Shown piece by piece: positions 45,832 to 55,938 of a stretch of 64,000 nt of DNA. Positions within the stretch are counted from its first letter, which is position 1, and each line of letters begins with the position of its first letter. The notes below the pieces were generated by a model, which made no database searches, was not told the DNA's origin, and worked only from the letters and a program-made list of their open reading frames with translations. Both the position numbers and the translations under genes were made by a program. Origin of the DNA: Vagococcus luciliae. GTDB taxonomy: Bacteria; Bacillota; Bacilli; Lactobacillales; Vagococcaceae. The stretch is from contig NZ_CP102451.1 in the NCBI RefSeq assembly GCF_024637875.1, forward strand, positions 1,801,001-1,865,000, given 5' to 3'.

Positions 45832-46542
45832 TTATAAATCATTCAATACGACATAGTACATTTTTAAAGGACCATGAAGTCCAACCACTAATTGCATCTC
45901 TATGTCACCAGAGTTTGATGGACCTGAAATAAAATGAATAGCTGAGCCGACAGACTCTCCTTTTTCAATTTTTTCAGCAAAATAATCGGCTGCTTGTGTC
46001 GAGCGAGCCACAATGCTACTTTTTTTAATCAGTGAAATATAGTGTGTTGGTAAAAAGTGTAGTGAACGGCCTTGACCAGGTGCTGTTTCCACTACAATTG
46101 ATCCGGATTCCGCCAACATAAAATCAGCATTAGCAATCACAACATTGGCTTCTTCTGCTTTTTTTATATTACTATCACGAAATTCTTCTCCTTCATCCCA
46201 ATAAGAAATAGCAGAACTATATTCTGTTTCAAGAAAATCTAATAATTCTTTAGAAAAGCGATCATCTCTCGGTAACAAAATATTGCCATTTCCTGATCGT
46301 TCAATCAATTTTTTCAATGTACTATGTAAATCATTTGATGGAATATCTAACAACTCGGTATGAATATCTTTGACTTTTTCTTTACAAATGCCAAGCAGTT
46401 CATCTACATCCTTATCTGCTAGATGTGTTTGAGGCAAATCATTCACAGGAATATAAGGATGTTCTGCAACATTTAAAGGCGTTGTCCCTAGTTTTTCATG
46501 TAAGTTAGCTAAAAATTTATCACGATTATGAATATTAGTCAT
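45832..46542 (-). CDS. lutC: Lactate utilisation protein LutC (LUD domain)
   Basis: 236 aa LUD-domain protein, with the family segment DFMLAESGSIVVETAPGQGRSLHFLPTHYI (cited in part: ADFMLAESGSIVVE). With LutA and LutB forms the iron-sulfur complex oxidising L-lactate to pyruvate. ATG at 46542 (8 nt overlap with lutB) with GGCAGGTGCGG upstream. Confidence 0.94.
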   Translation of the reverse strand: MTNIHNRDKFLANLHEKLGTTPLNVAEHPYIPVNDLPQTHLADKDVDELLGICKEKVKDIHTELLDIPSNDLHSTLKKLIERSGNGNILLPRDDRFSKELLDFLETEYSSAISYWDEGEEFRDSNIKKAEEANVVIANADFMLAESGSIVVETAPGQGRSLHFLPTHYISLIKKSSIVARSTQAADYFAEKIEKGESVGSAIHFISGPSNSGDIEMQLVVGLHGPLKMYYVVLNDL

Positions 46543-48007
46543 TGTCCGCACCTGCCTTATGATCTTTAAACCATTTTCTAAAGCTATCTTTGTATTTAGG
46601 TGGTCTTGGTAAATCTCTCACATCTGTCCAACCTTTTACAAGTCCAGGACCTTTATTGATAAAGCCACCAAACTGGTACATATTTGTAACGGAGGTTGGT
46701 GATTTTTTGCTTAATACACCCATTCCACCATGTGCCATATGAATGGCTGAATTGAATAAAAATGGTGAGGCAGTTCCACTACCAATGACTTTCATTTGGA
46801 AATCTTCAAATCCATGTTTCATTTTCAAATCATCTGTCATCACTTTACGATGTTCAATTAATAATTCATGTAACGGAATTTTAACAGGACAAGTTTCTGT
46901 ACAAGCACCACACAAACTTGATGCGTAAGGTAATTCACCAAACTGTTTGTATCCACCCAATACTGGAGATAAGACAGCACCAATTGGACCTGGATAAATA
47001 GACCCATAACCATGTCCACCAATATGACGATAAACAGGACACACATTCAAACATGAGCCACAACGGATACATTGTAGGACTGGTTGAAAAGCTGTTCCTA
47101 ACGCATTCGAACGACCATTATCCACAATAATCACATGGAAGTCTTCTGGTCCATCTGATTCATCTGCTCGTTTTTGTCCAGCAAACGTCACATAAGTGGT
47201 TAAACTTTGACCAACCGCACTTCGAGCCAACAAGTTATCCAACACTTCTGCTTCTTTCATCGTTGGGACAATTCGTTCCATTCCCATTAAGACAATTTGT
47301 GTTTTAGGAATACTAATCGTCAAATCAGCATTTCCTTCATTTGTATCCAAATTAATCATACCACTATCAGCAATTGCAAAGTTACAACCTGTAATCCCAA
47401 CTTCTGCTTCAAGGAAAAATTTTCTCATAACTTCACGAGCACATCTAGCTAAATTTACTGGATCATTATCCCCTTTGTAGCCAAGTTTTTTCTCAAAGAC
47501 CGCACGAATTTGTTCTCTATTTTTATGAATACTTGGAAACACAATATGTGATGGTTCATCCCAATCATCCATTTGCAAAATAAATTCTGCTAAGTCAGTT
47601 TCCATGACACTCACGCCATCAAGTGTTAACAGCATAGGATCAACATCGACTTCTGTTGTGACCATTGATTTTGATTTAACAATTTTTTTTGCTTTTTTAT
47701 CTAAGACGATTTGTTTAACGTACTCATTAGCTTCTTCTGCTGTTTGAGCAAAATAAACGTGCCCACCTTGTTTGGCAACATTGTCACTAAATTGCTCCAA
47801 ATAATCTGGCAAATAAGCGATTGTGTGTTGTCTGATGCTCTCACCTAACTCACGCCACTCTTGCCAATTACCTAATTTGTCACGAGCACCTTCACGTTTT
47901 ACCCATTGAGTATCTTGTGCTTTAGCGACAGCTTGTTGCATAAACACATCTTTTTTACTATCTTCTAATCGCTCTTTAAATGGTTTTGTACTTGTTGTTA
48001 ATCCCAT
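46535..48007 (-). CDS. lutB: Lactate utilisation iron-sulfur protein LutB
   Basis: 490 aa. N-terminal LUD-like region, two 4Fe-4S sites (CIRCGSCLNVCPVY and CGACTETCPVKIP, about 315-375), and a C-terminal DUF3390 tail. Central redox subunit of LutABC. Its start overlaps the lutA stop by one base. Confidence 0.95.
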   Translation of the reverse strand: MGLTTSTKPFKERLEDSKKDVFMQQAVAKAQDTQWVKREGARDKLGNWQEWRELGESIRQHTIAYLPDYLEQFSDNVAKQGGHVYFAQTAEEANEYVKQIVLDKKAKKIVKSKSMVTTEVDVDPMLLTLDGVSVMETDLAEFILQMDDWDEPSHIVFPSIHKNREQIRAVFEKKLGYKGDNDPVNLARCAREVMRKFFLEAEVGITGCNFAIADSGMINLDTNEGNADLTISIPKTQIVLMGMERIVPTMKEAEVLDNLLARSAVGQSLTTYVTFAGQKRADESDGPEDFHVIIVDNGRSNALGTAFQPVLQCIRCGSCLNVCPVYRHIGGHGYGSIYPGPIGAVLSPVLGGYKQFGELPYASSLCGACTETCPVKIPLHELLIEHRKVMTDDLKMKHGFEDFQMKVIGSGTASPFLFNSAIHMAHGGMGVLSKKSPTSVTNMYQFGGFINKGPGLVKGWTDVRDLPRPPKYKDSFRKWFKDHKAGADND

Positions 48008-48765
48008 TAGTTTGCCACCTCGCTAGATAATTGAATTCGACTAGTATCGACATTTGAATTTAATATTTCTGCGATGTGCATGATTTTAATCGGATTACCA
48101 TCTCGATTAAACTTACCACCGATATTCATCAAGCACCCCATATCAGCACTAATTAAAGTATCAGCTCCTGTGTTAATGACATCATTCATTTTTTCTGTCA
48201 CCATTTGCTCAGATATTTCTGGCATTTTCACTGAGAAAGTTCCACCAAAACCACAACAATTTTCAATATGGCCTAATGGAATCATTTCTAAGCCTTCAAC
48301 ATTATCCAATAATACAAATGGTGCGTCTCTTTCTCCTAACAGACGTGTCATGTGACAAGAACGATGATAGGTTGCTTTGCCTTCATAACACGCACCCACA
48401 TCTGTTAGTCCTAATACTCGGTAAATAAACTGACTAAATTCGTATGTTTTCTCTGCTAATTCAACTGCTTTAGGATAATACACATCATCGTCCTTCAACA
48501 ATTCAGGATACTCACGTAACATACCAACGCAAGAACCCGCTCCACCTACAACATAGTCTGATTTTTCAAAAGCTTCTAATTGATTGATTAGTGTTGCTTT
48601 GCTCTTCTTTTCATAACCACTATTAAACGTTGGTTGACCACAGCAAATTTGTTTTTCTGGAAAATCTACCTCACATCCCAATCGTTCTAGTACCTCGACC
48701 ATGGCAATTCCAACATTTGGAAACATTAAATCGACGACACAGCTAGTAAATATGCTTACCCTCAT
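48007..48765 (-). CDS. lutA: Lactate utilisation protein LutA (CCG domains)
   Basis: 252 aa with two cysteine-rich CCG domains: CCGQPTFNSGY (about 41) and CCGFGGTFS (about 178), which bind FeS clusters. ATG at 48765 follows TTGGAGGAATC; the frame upstream is not needed. First of the lutABC trio, about 110 nt after the permease gene. Confidence 0.94.
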   Translation of the reverse strand: MRVSIFTSCVVDLMFPNVGIAMVEVLERLGCEVDFPEKQICCGQPTFNSGYEKKSKATLINQLEAFEKSDYVVGGAGSCVGMLREYPELLKDDDVYYPKAVELAEKTYEFSQFIYRVLGLTDVGACYEGKATYHRSCHMTRLLGERDAPFVLLDNVEGLEMIPLGHIENCCGFGGTFSVKMPEISEQMVTEKMNDVINTGADTLISADMGCLMNIGGKFNRDGNPIKIMHIAEILNSNVDTSRIQLSSEVAN

Positions 48766-48875
48766 TCTGATTCCTCCAAGCAACAACTTGTTTTTTTTAA
48801 TACAACCTTATTTTACCACTTTCAGACAAATTCAAACACTTTCACAAACAATTTTTTACTGTTTTTATACTATTT

Positions 48876-50402
48876 TTATAAGTAATTCATCATTTTCCCT
48901 ACACCAACAACAACGAGGCATAAAACGATTGTATATAAAAGACAATAAAACATCGCTTTTTTAAGAATAATTCCTTCTTCACCATCTAAACCTGTTGCCC
49001 CGGTCGCGATAGCAATACTTTGTGGCGAAATCATTTTACCAGCAGTTGCACCAGCCATGTTTGCAGCTGCTAACCAGTATGGATTAATTTTCAACGTATT
49101 AGCTGCTTGTACTTGTAAGTCACCAAACAACACATTTGATGACGTATCACTACCAGTGATAAACGTTCCTAACACCCCGATAATTGGTGAAATAACTGGA
49201 TAAAATGGACCAGTTAAAGCAACTAACGTTACAGCAATGGTATCAATCATGCCACTGTATCCCATGACTTTAGATAACCCAACGATTGAGCAAACTGTAA
49301 TAATTGTTTTTCCTAATTGCTTGATAGTATCCCATAAAATAGCAACCATTTTCCCAAATGATAGTCCTTGGATAGCTCCACCTAAAAAGCTTGCTAAAAA
49401 GATGAGCGTACCAGGGGAAGATAACCAGTCAATATCAAGTGGTTTAGCATTTGGACCATTATAAATATGTAAACTTGTTTTTACACTTGCCAATGCACTA
49501 TTAATTGATGGGAATAATGATGAGCTAAAAATAATTAAAAAGAATACAAAAATAAATGGTAACCATGCTTTAACCTTTGTGCTAGTTGATGATTCCACTT
49601 CATTTTCAGCACCATTTTTTTGAATTTTTGTGATAATTACTAACGTTAAAAGACATACTAATGAGCCAACAATTGATGGCAATTCTGGTCCCATATATTT
49701 AGTAATAAAAATTTGAGGTACAGCAAATGTTAACCCAGCTAGAAGAGTTGCAGGTAATACACCGCCTCCTTTAAAAGCTTTCATCCCACGGCCATCAGTA
49801 ATGTACACTAGAACAAACGGAATCAACATAATCAAAACAAATAATTGAACAGCAACAAAATAAGATACCTGCACCACATCAAGTCCTGTTACTTTTGCTA
49901 ATGTAGTCACTGGTAACCCTACTGCTCCAAAGGCTGTTGGAGAAGTATTGGCAATTAAACAAACTACCGCAGCTTTTATCGGTTCCATACCTAGCATTAC
50001 TAAAATACTTGCTGGAATCGCTACTGCTGTACCAAATCCTGCAACAGCTTCTAAAAAGCCACCTAACCCCCATGCTAATAATAAAACCAAGATTCTCATG
50101 TCTTTTGTTAAAGATGTCAACATAGACATGATGGTATCCATACCACCAGATTCTTTACTAATATTATAAATAAAGACTGCAGATACAATAACATAAATAA
50201 TTGGCCAAAAAGCCATCATAACGCCTTCCAGACCAGCTGTGATACTATGCACAAAAGAGAATCCAAAACCAACTATACTCAAAATAATCGTGCCGACAAA
50301 TCCAATCATACAAGCTAAATCTCCTCGTATATGAAAAACACCCAATGATAAAATTAGCCATACTATCGGAATAATTGCGACAAAAGTTTTCAATAAATCC
50401 AT
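48876..50402 (-). CDS. lutP: L-lactate permease (LutP/LctP)
   Basis: 508 aa, about 12-13 membrane helices, with the family motifs GFLEAVAGFGTAVAIPASIL and TGSDTSSNVLFGDLQ and a C-terminal AANMAGATAGKMISPQSIAIA. Imports lactate for the LutABC complex encoded downstream. A cre-like site lies upstream, so catabolite repression is likely. Confidence 0.95.
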   Translation of the reverse strand: MDLLKTFVAIIPIVWLILSLGVFHIRGDLACMIGFVGTIILSIVGFGFSFVHSITAGLEGVMMAFWPIIYVIVSAVFIYNISKESGGMDTIMSMLTSLTKDMRILVLLLAWGLGGFLEAVAGFGTAVAIPASILVMLGMEPIKAAVVCLIANTSPTAFGAVGLPVTTLAKVTGLDVVQVSYFVAVQLFVLIMLIPFVLVYITDGRGMKAFKGGGVLPATLLAGLTFAVPQIFITKYMGPELPSIVGSLVCLLTLVIITKIQKNGAENEVESSTSTKVKAWLPFIFVFFLIIFSSSLFPSINSALASVKTSLHIYNGPNAKPLDIDWLSSPGTLIFLASFLGGAIQGLSFGKMVAILWDTIKQLGKTIITVCSIVGLSKVMGYSGMIDTIAVTLVALTGPFYPVISPIIGVLGTFITGSDTSSNVLFGDLQVQAANTLKINPYWLAAANMAGATAGKMISPQSIAIATGATGLDGEEGIILKKAMFYCLLYTIVLCLVVVGVGKMMNYL

Positions 50403-50748
50403 GTTATACCCTCCATTTTAAATTTAGAATACACAAAAACTAAATCAAAGACACCTCCTATCCTAATACTAGGTATAAAAGAATAAAAATAACCTAATAA
50501 ATAAGATAACAAATAAATAATATAACTATATACACTTTAACATATTAAAAAGTAAAATAACCATATTTTTTTTATTTTTATAAATGTAAACGTTAAATTA
50601 TTAAATTTAACTAATTAATATATAATTATATAAAACACTTTAACGTCTATATGATAGTTAAAAACTTAATCACGATATAACCAAAAAGAGTATATTATTG
50701 ACAAATCTTTCCAAAAATAAGACAATATCATAATAGAAATGGGGAATA
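50403..50748. promoter_or_regulatory. lutP / alcohol dehydrogenase divergent intergenic region
   Basis: 346 bp, very AT-rich, no gene. A cre-like sequence TGTAAACGTTAAAT sits at 50585-50598 (12/14 to the CcpA consensus). I could not fix -10/-35 elements because the whole region is A/T. Confidence 0.45.
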
Positions 50749-51936
50749 ATGATGAATAATTTTGATTTTCACGCACCAACCAACATTTTATTTGGAAAAA
50801 ATCAAATTAACCAATTACCAAATGTATTAAAGCAATATGGAAAAACTGTATTATTGACTTACGGTGGTGGTAGTATTAAGCGAAGTGGATTATACGATGA
50901 TATTTATCGCTTAATTGGAACAGACACTAAAATCATTGAATTAGGTGGCATCGAGCCAAATCCTAGACTTAGTACTGTTATAAAAGGTGTTGACCTTTGT
51001 AAAGAAAATAATGTTGATGTCATTTTATCTGTTGGAGGAGGTTCGACAATTGATTGCTCCAAAGCAATTGCTGCAGGTGTATTCTACGACGGAAACCCTT
51101 GGGACTTCGTTGTTAACGACGGGATTAAGTTAACAAAAGCTTTACCTATTGTGACAATATTAACGATTGCCGCAACAGGTTCAGAAATGAACTGGGGATC
51201 AGTTATTACAAATGAAGAAACAAAAGAAAAACTAAGTTTCCATACACGTCTGGTCACACCCAAAGTATCAATTTTAGATCCAACTTACACATTCTCTGTT
51301 CCAACCTATCAAACAATGGCTGGTTCAGCAGATATTTTTAGTCATTTAATTGAAAATTATTTTAATCAAACACCAGATACCATGGTTCAAGACGGTATTG
51401 CTGAAGGTTTAATGAGAACAGTGTTACATTACACGCCAACAGCTTTAACAGAGCCAACAAACTATGAAGCTCGCGCTAATTTAATGTGGGCAAGCTCTTT
51501 AGCACTTAATGGATTGACTGGAAATGGAAAAAATGGCGTTTGGTCATGTCACCCAATGGAACATGAGTTAAGTGCTTACTATGATATCACTCATGGTATT
51601 GGTTTAGCTATCTTAACACCAAGATGGATGGAACACGTCTTAAACGATGACACAGTCGAACGTTTCGCTTTATATGGACACCGTGTGTTTGATCTAGAGC
51701 TAAATGAAGACCTATACATCACAGCAAAAGAAGCCATTAAACAAACTTATGATACTTTTGTTAAATGGGGCGTTCCAATGACTCTACCAGAAGTCGGTAT
51801 AGATGACTCACTCTTAAATGAAATGGCTGAACAATCAGTGAAGCATTCAAATATCAGCACAAAAGCCTATGTGCCACTTAGTGCTGATGATGTATTAACT
51901 ATTTACACAAACTCGTTAGTACCTATGACATTTTAA
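50749..51936 (+). CDS. Iron-containing alcohol dehydrogenase (BDH/YqhD group)
   Basis: 395 aa. NADP(H)-type signature YGGGSIKR (about 40-47), SVGGGSTIDCSKAI (about 95), and metal ligands Asp/His in AGSADIFSHLIE, HPMEHELS and DITHGIGLA. Reduces aldehydes to alcohols or the reverse; exact substrate unknown. ATG at 50749 with GGGGAATAATG context. Divergent from lutP. Confidence 0.92.
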   Translation: MMNNFDFHAPTNILFGKNQINQLPNVLKQYGKTVLLTYGGGSIKRSGLYDDIYRLIGTDTKIIELGGIEPNPRLSTVIKGVDLCKENNVDVILSVGGGSTIDCSKAIAAGVFYDGNPWDFVVNDGIKLTKALPIVTILTIAATGSEMNWGSVITNEETKEKLSFHTRLVTPKVSILDPTYTFSVPTYQTMAGSADIFSHLIENYFNQTPDTMVQDGIAEGLMRTVLHYTPTALTEPTNYEARANLMWASSLALNGLTGNGKNGVWSCHPMEHELSAYYDITHGIGLAILTPRWMEHVLNDDTVERFALYGHRVFDLELNEDLYITAKEAIKQTYDTFVKWGVPMTLPEVGIDDSLLNEMAEQSVKHSNISTKAYVPLSADDVLTIYTNSLVPMTF

Positions 51937-51943
51937 AGCAAAA

Positions 51944-51978
51944 AAGCATTTCTCTTTTTTCTTGAGAAATGCTTTTTA
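51944..51978. terminator. Bidirectional terminator, alcohol dehydrogenase/queH
   Basis: AAGCATTTCTC / GAGAAATGCTT stem with T-runs on both strands. Confidence 0.85.
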
Positions 51979-52695
51979 TTATTCAATTTCTTTTAAATAG
52001 TGTTTTGCTTCTTTATTGATTGTTTTTAAATCAATACCTTGCTTTTTAGCAGCAAATACACACCCACAATAACATTGACGATAGATATCATAATCTTTGC
52101 ACATAGATATTGATCGCTGGTAACCACCTCTTTTTTTGAAGTCACTTGGTAAATAGGCCACATCATATATCTTTTGAACATCCAAACCAATTGTATTAAT
52201 CAGCTGAGCATCTTTTTTCGGTGAAATCGTTAAGGCGCTCCCAAAGTAATCAAATCCTCCATTATGTGCTGCTTCTGCTACTAAGTCTAATCTCATTTGA
52301 AAACAACTTGTACAACGTGCACCACCCTCAGGCTCATTTGCTAATCCATTTTTAGTCATCATCTGAATAAAAACATTCGGCTCATACTCGGCTTCTATAA
52401 ACTCGACCTGTTTATCATTCTTGTCATTAAATTGTTCAATAAATTCTTTTTGAACGTGGGCTCGTCTCTTATACTCACTTTCAGGATATATATTGGAATT
52501 TGCAAAATAAATCGTGACATCAGCATAATCTGTTAAAAATTCTAATGTATAAGTGCTACAAGGTGCACAACAACTATGGAGTAAAATCTTCGGGCGAAAC
52601 GATTCCTCTTGCCATTTTTTTATTAATTTAAGTAACACACTGTCATAATTAATCGTTTGATTTTTTAGACTGTTGATAATCTCCAATGAGTCCAT
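51979..52695 (-). CDS. queH: Epoxyqueuosine reductase QueH
   Basis: 238 aa DUF208 protein. Fe-S ligands and metal site in LLHSCCAPCSTY (about 41-52), RCTSCFQMRL and CYCGCVFA. Reduces epoxyqueuosine to queuosine in tRNA. No other queuosine genes adjoin it. ATG at 52695. Confidence 0.93.
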   Translation of the reverse strand: MDSLEIINSLKNQTINYDSVLLKLIKKWQEESFRPKILLHSCCAPCSTYTLEFLTDYADVTIYFANSNIYPESEYKRRAHVQKEFIEQFNDKNDKQVEFIEAEYEPNVFIQMMTKNGLANEPEGGARCTSCFQMRLDLVAEAAHNGGFDYFGSALTISPKKDAQLINTIGLDVQKIYDVAYLPSDFKKRGGYQRSISMCKDYDIYRQCYCGCVFAAKKQGIDLKTINKEAKHYLKEIE

Positions 52696-53176
52696 TGTTA
52701 ATGCTCCTTTATTACATCTGTTTTATTTTATTATAACAAAATGACACGTTCTGTTGCTATATGAGTGATGTGTGGAAAGTCATATCCATTCTTGTTGTCA
52801 GAAAGAACTCTTTTCAGCATTTCACTATCTCGACAAAAAAAATCGCCGTTTGATAAGAGAGTTGATTCCTAGAGGTAATATATAGAAATATCCCGTTTAA
52901 TTCATACAAAATAAAGCTAAACGAAAATGTAATTTTATGGTTAAATGGACAGGCTATCCCACGTAAAACGAAGCGAATAAGTAACTCGATGTCAGAAAAT
53001 ATGGGTAAATTTCATATTCAAAATAAAAATTAATCATATAATAAATCACATATTATACAAAAATACGACTACTTTTCTCCCATTGGTTATTGAAAAAAAG
53101 TAATCGCATATTGAATTTTATTATTGTCTCATTTTAATAGGTCAGCTTCAAAACGGTATAAAAGTTTTTATTTAGC
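52696..53176. other. Gene-poor intergenic region
   Basis: 481 bp between queH and the LysM protein gene. No open frame of note, no tRNA, no strong hairpin with T-run, and no recognised gene remnant on either strand. Moderately AT-rich. It must contain the queH promoter at its left edge and the LysM gene end at the right. Confidence 0.5.
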
Positions 53177-55120
53177 TTATGCCCAATGTCCTGGGATGAC
53201 TTGTTCTGGAACGTCAACAACCCAAACTGGATTGTCTGGGTCTGGAACATTTTCATAATGTCCATGGTCCTCAGTGTGAGTTACTGCTGGATGTGTGATT
53301 GTATCAGTAATGTCTTGTGTTGAATAGTTATTTGGTAAACCTTGTTCATCTAACCAGTCTGAATGGTCTAATACTTCTTCATATTGAGCTTGACCTTCTG
53401 GCGTATCAATATGAGCTGTAAGTTTGAATTGTTTACCGTCAGCAGCGAATGTGATTAAAGTGTAAGTCATTGTTTCAGTGTAAGCTGGTTTGTCAACAAT
53501 TGTGACAATGTTTGGAACCCAAACTTCTTTCACACCATCTTCCCAGTGACCTTCTTCTGGAATGACTTGTTCTGGAACCCAAACTGGATTTTCTGTGTTT
53601 CCACCAGTTTCGCCACCTGTACCAGGTTGTTCTGGATTTTCAGTTTCTCCACCAGTTTCTCCACCTGTACCAGGTTGTTCTGGGTTTTCAGTTTCTCCAC
53701 CAGTTTCGCCACCTGTACCAGGTTGTTCTGGGTTTTCTGGTTTTTCAGTCTCGCTACCGTCACCAGGTTGGTCTGACCAATGTCCAGGAATAACTTGTTC
53801 TGGTTTGTCTACTACCCAAACTGGATTGTCTGGGTCTGGAACATTTTCATAATGTCCATGGTCCTCAGTGTGAGTTACTGCTGGATGTGTTACTTCTTCT
53901 GTTACATCTCTAGTTGTGTAACTTCCAAAGAACCCTTGGTCCATTAACATTTCTTGATGTGCATCAACTAAGTCCGCTTGAGCTTGCCCTTCTGGTGTGC
54001 TAATATGAGCTGTGATTTTGAATTCAGCACCATCATCATTAAATCTGATTAAAGTGTAAGTCATTGTTTCAGTGTAAGCTGGTTTGTCAACAATGGTTAC
54101 AATGTTTGGAACCCAAACTTCTTTCACACCATCTTCCCAGTGACCTTCTTCTGGAATGACTTGTTCTGGAACCCAAACTGGATTTTCTGTGTTTCCACCA
54201 GTTTCACCACCTGTACCAGGTTGTTCTGGTTTTTCAGTTTCTCCACTAGTTTCGCCACCTGTACCAGGTTGTTCTGGTTTCTCAGTTTCTCCACCAGTTT
54301 CACCACCTGTACCAGGTTGTTCTGGTTTCTCAGTTTCTCCACCAGTTTCTCCACCTGTACCAGGTTGTTCTGGTTTTTCAATTTCTCCACCAGTTTCGCC
54401 ACCTGTACCAGGTTGTTCTGGTTTCTCAGTTTCTCCACCAGTTTCACCACCTGCACCAGGTACTTCTGGTAATTCTGGTGTTACTGGTAATTCAGGTTTT
54501 TCTGGTTGTTCAGGTGTTTCAGGTACAACTGGATTTACAGGTAATACTGGAACAACAGGTTTTTCAGTGTCGTTACCAACTCCAGAATTTCCTGGTTTAG
54601 ATGGTGTTACACTTTGTTCTACACCAGTATCTTGTGCTGGTTTTTGGTCTGTTGTTTGATTTGTGTTACCTTGTGTTGCTTGTTGGTTAACAGCTTGATT
54701 TACTGTTTCTTTTTCTTGAGTTTGAACATTTGATGCTTGAGTTTGTGCTTTTACTTCGGCACGACCAGCTTTTGATTCTTCTGATAATGTAAAGCTATTA
54801 CCGTTTGTATCTGTTACTGTACCATTCGCATGGAATATCAATGTATTTCCAGCATAAATTAAATCACGATTTGCAATGTTGTTCCATGCTACTAAGTCGT
54901 CTATTGTTATACCTGAAGCTTCTGAAATAGCAGACAAAGTATCTCCCTTAATTATTGTATAAACATCGATATTTTGTTTTATACTTTCTTTTATTTCTTC
55001 TACTGAACGAGCTCTCCATTCTTCGTTAGTTGAAGCATTTACTGTTTTTGCGTTACCAGCTATTAAAACACTTGTTAAAACAGTTGAACTGAATAGTATT
55101 TTTTTCAAAGTTTTATTCAT
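53177..55120 (-). CDS. Secreted LysM protein with tandem Pro/Glu/Gly repeats
   Basis: 647 aa. Signal peptide (1-30, ends VNAS), LysM domain (53-97, YTIIKGDTLSAISEASG), Gln/Thr-rich linker (120-185), Pro/Glu region, then repeats of EKPEQPGTGGETGG (six and three copies), each array followed by a ~150-residue unit (VWVPEQVIPEEGHWEDG ... PVWVVDKPEQVIPGHW). The unit occurs twice because of a 594-bp duplication; the protein ends right after the second. No LPxTG anchor, so cell-wall contact is through LysM. Adhesin or wall-associated role is inference. Confidence 0.85.
   Translation of the reverse strand: MNKTLKKILFSSTVLTSVLIAGNAKTVNASTNEEWRARSVEEIKESIKQNIDVYTIIKGDTLSAISEASGITIDDLVAWNNIANRDLIYAGNTLIFHANGTVTDTNGNSFTLSEESKAGRAEVKAQTQASNVQTQEKETVNQAVNQQATQGNTNQTTDQKPAQDTGVEQSVTPSKPGNSGVGNDTEKPVVPVLPVNPVVPETPEQPEKPELPVTPELPEVPGAGGETGGETEKPEQPGTGGETGGEIEKPEQPGTGGETGGETEKPEQPGTGGETGGETEKPEQPGTGGETSGETEKPEQPGTGGETGGNTENPVWVPEQVIPEEGHWEDGVKEVWVPNIVTIVDKPAYTETMTYTLIRFNDDGAEFKITAHISTPEGQAQADLVDAHQEMLMDQGFFGSYTTRDVTEEVTHPAVTHTEDHGHYENVPDPDNPVWVVDKPEQVIPGHWSDQPGDGSETEKPENPEQPGTGGETGGETENPEQPGTGGETGGETENPEQPGTGGETGGNTENPVWVPEQVIPEEGHWEDGVKEVWVPNIVTIVDKPAYTETMTYTLITFAADGKQFKLTAHIDTPEGQAQYEEVLDHSDWLDEQGLPNNYSTQDITDTITHPAVTHTEDHGHYENVPDPDNPVWVVDVPEQVIPGHWA
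53603..53740. repeat. 42-bp tandem repeat, short array
   Basis: About three copies of the 42-bp unit that encodes EKPEQPGTGGETGG (here with NPEQ variants), inside the LysM gene. Being a multiple of three, copy changes keep the frame. Confidence 0.8.
54205..54460. repeat. 42-bp tandem repeat, long array
   Basis: About six copies of the same unit. Together with the flanking 594-bp duplicate (for example CTTCTTTCACACC at 53524 and 54118) it offers substrates for slippage and recombination. Confidence 0.8.
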
Positions 55121-55164
55121 TTCATTTCTCCTTTTTGGTTTTTAGTTAGACATAAGACGTTAAT

Positions 55165-55193
55165 ATTTTAACATATTTAAAAAATGTGTGCAA
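55165..55193 (-). promoter_or_regulatory. Promoter of the LysM gene
   Basis: Minus strand: -35 TTGCAC (55193-55188), 17 nt, -10 TAAAAT (55170-55165). The rest of 55121-55576 holds no gene that I can see; it is AT-rich with no clear WalR box. Confidence 0.6.
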
Positions 55194-55576
55194 TTACACT
55201 TAGTAATTGACTTTAAATTGAAATAAAAAACGTCATCTAAATTTAGACTAATAAAAACACGCTGACACCTTTTTAATTGTACCCAATCAGGTTATAAGTA
55301 TTAATCAGCACGGTTAAAAAGGGAGAAAGCCAAACTGTTTGGAATCACATCATCCTCAAATCGTTTAAGTATGTTACGTATATTTTTTAAAATAAAAAAG
55401 AGAAAGTCAGGGAAATATGAAATTAAATTTGTCTAGAAAATCTAAATTTTTTCGTTTAATAATACAATAAAATTGTTTATAATTAAGCATAAAAAAAATA
55501 ACATTAAGTTATTTATGTTCTTTTACTATTAAATGCGTTAATGTAGATAAAAATATAATGGAATGAAGGTTATTAT

Positions 55577-55938
55577 ATGAAATCAGAATATTCTCAAATT
55601 ATTTTTTTAACAATACTCTATAATCTAATTTGGTTATCTTCTTTAATATTTGCTACTGGTCATATAGTGGGATTAAATATCGATGACAATCAGCTTCTAG
55701 CTTATATTTTGGTATTTATCACATTTCTTACCTCGTTTATTTCTTTTAAGATTAAAGAGATAACAAAAAGAAGATTGATGGTTAAATAATTGGGCTGTTG
55801 ATTAGCTTATACTTAATTTTATTTTTCTCAGGTATTGTTGGTACAAATGAAGCTATGTTTTACTTTGTAATACCTATTTTTGGAATGCCTGTATTCATTT
55901 TTATGTTTATACTTCATTATTTGACTTTCAATAAATAA
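55577..55938 (+). pseudogene. Split small membrane protein gene
   Basis: A 70-aa frame (55577-55789, two membrane helices, MKSEYSQIIFLTILYNLIW..., ATG behind GAAGG) ends at TAA. A second hydrophobic frame begins at once in another phase (55792-55938, GLLISLYLILFFSGIVG...FILHYLTFNK). Joined, they would give a four-helix protein of about 120 aa, so a frameshift near 55785 is likely. Alternatively the 70-aa protein is functional alone. Its end overlaps the VanZ-like gene on the other strand. Family unknown. Confidence 0.5.

Noticed and set aside
53603-54460. CRISPR-like array
   Set aside because: The repeats are contiguous, in frame and coding, with no unique spacers and no cas genes.
53530-54659. 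Long open frames on both strands through the LysM repeat region
   Set aside because: The 42-bp repeat length is a multiple of three, so any stop-free frame stays open. These frames lack ribosome sites and give low-complexity proteins; the minus-strand frame with signal peptide and LysM domain is the real gene.
55121-55164. WalR box upstream of the LysM gene
   Set aside because: TGTAAT occurs once, but the second half-site at 5-bp spacing is absent.
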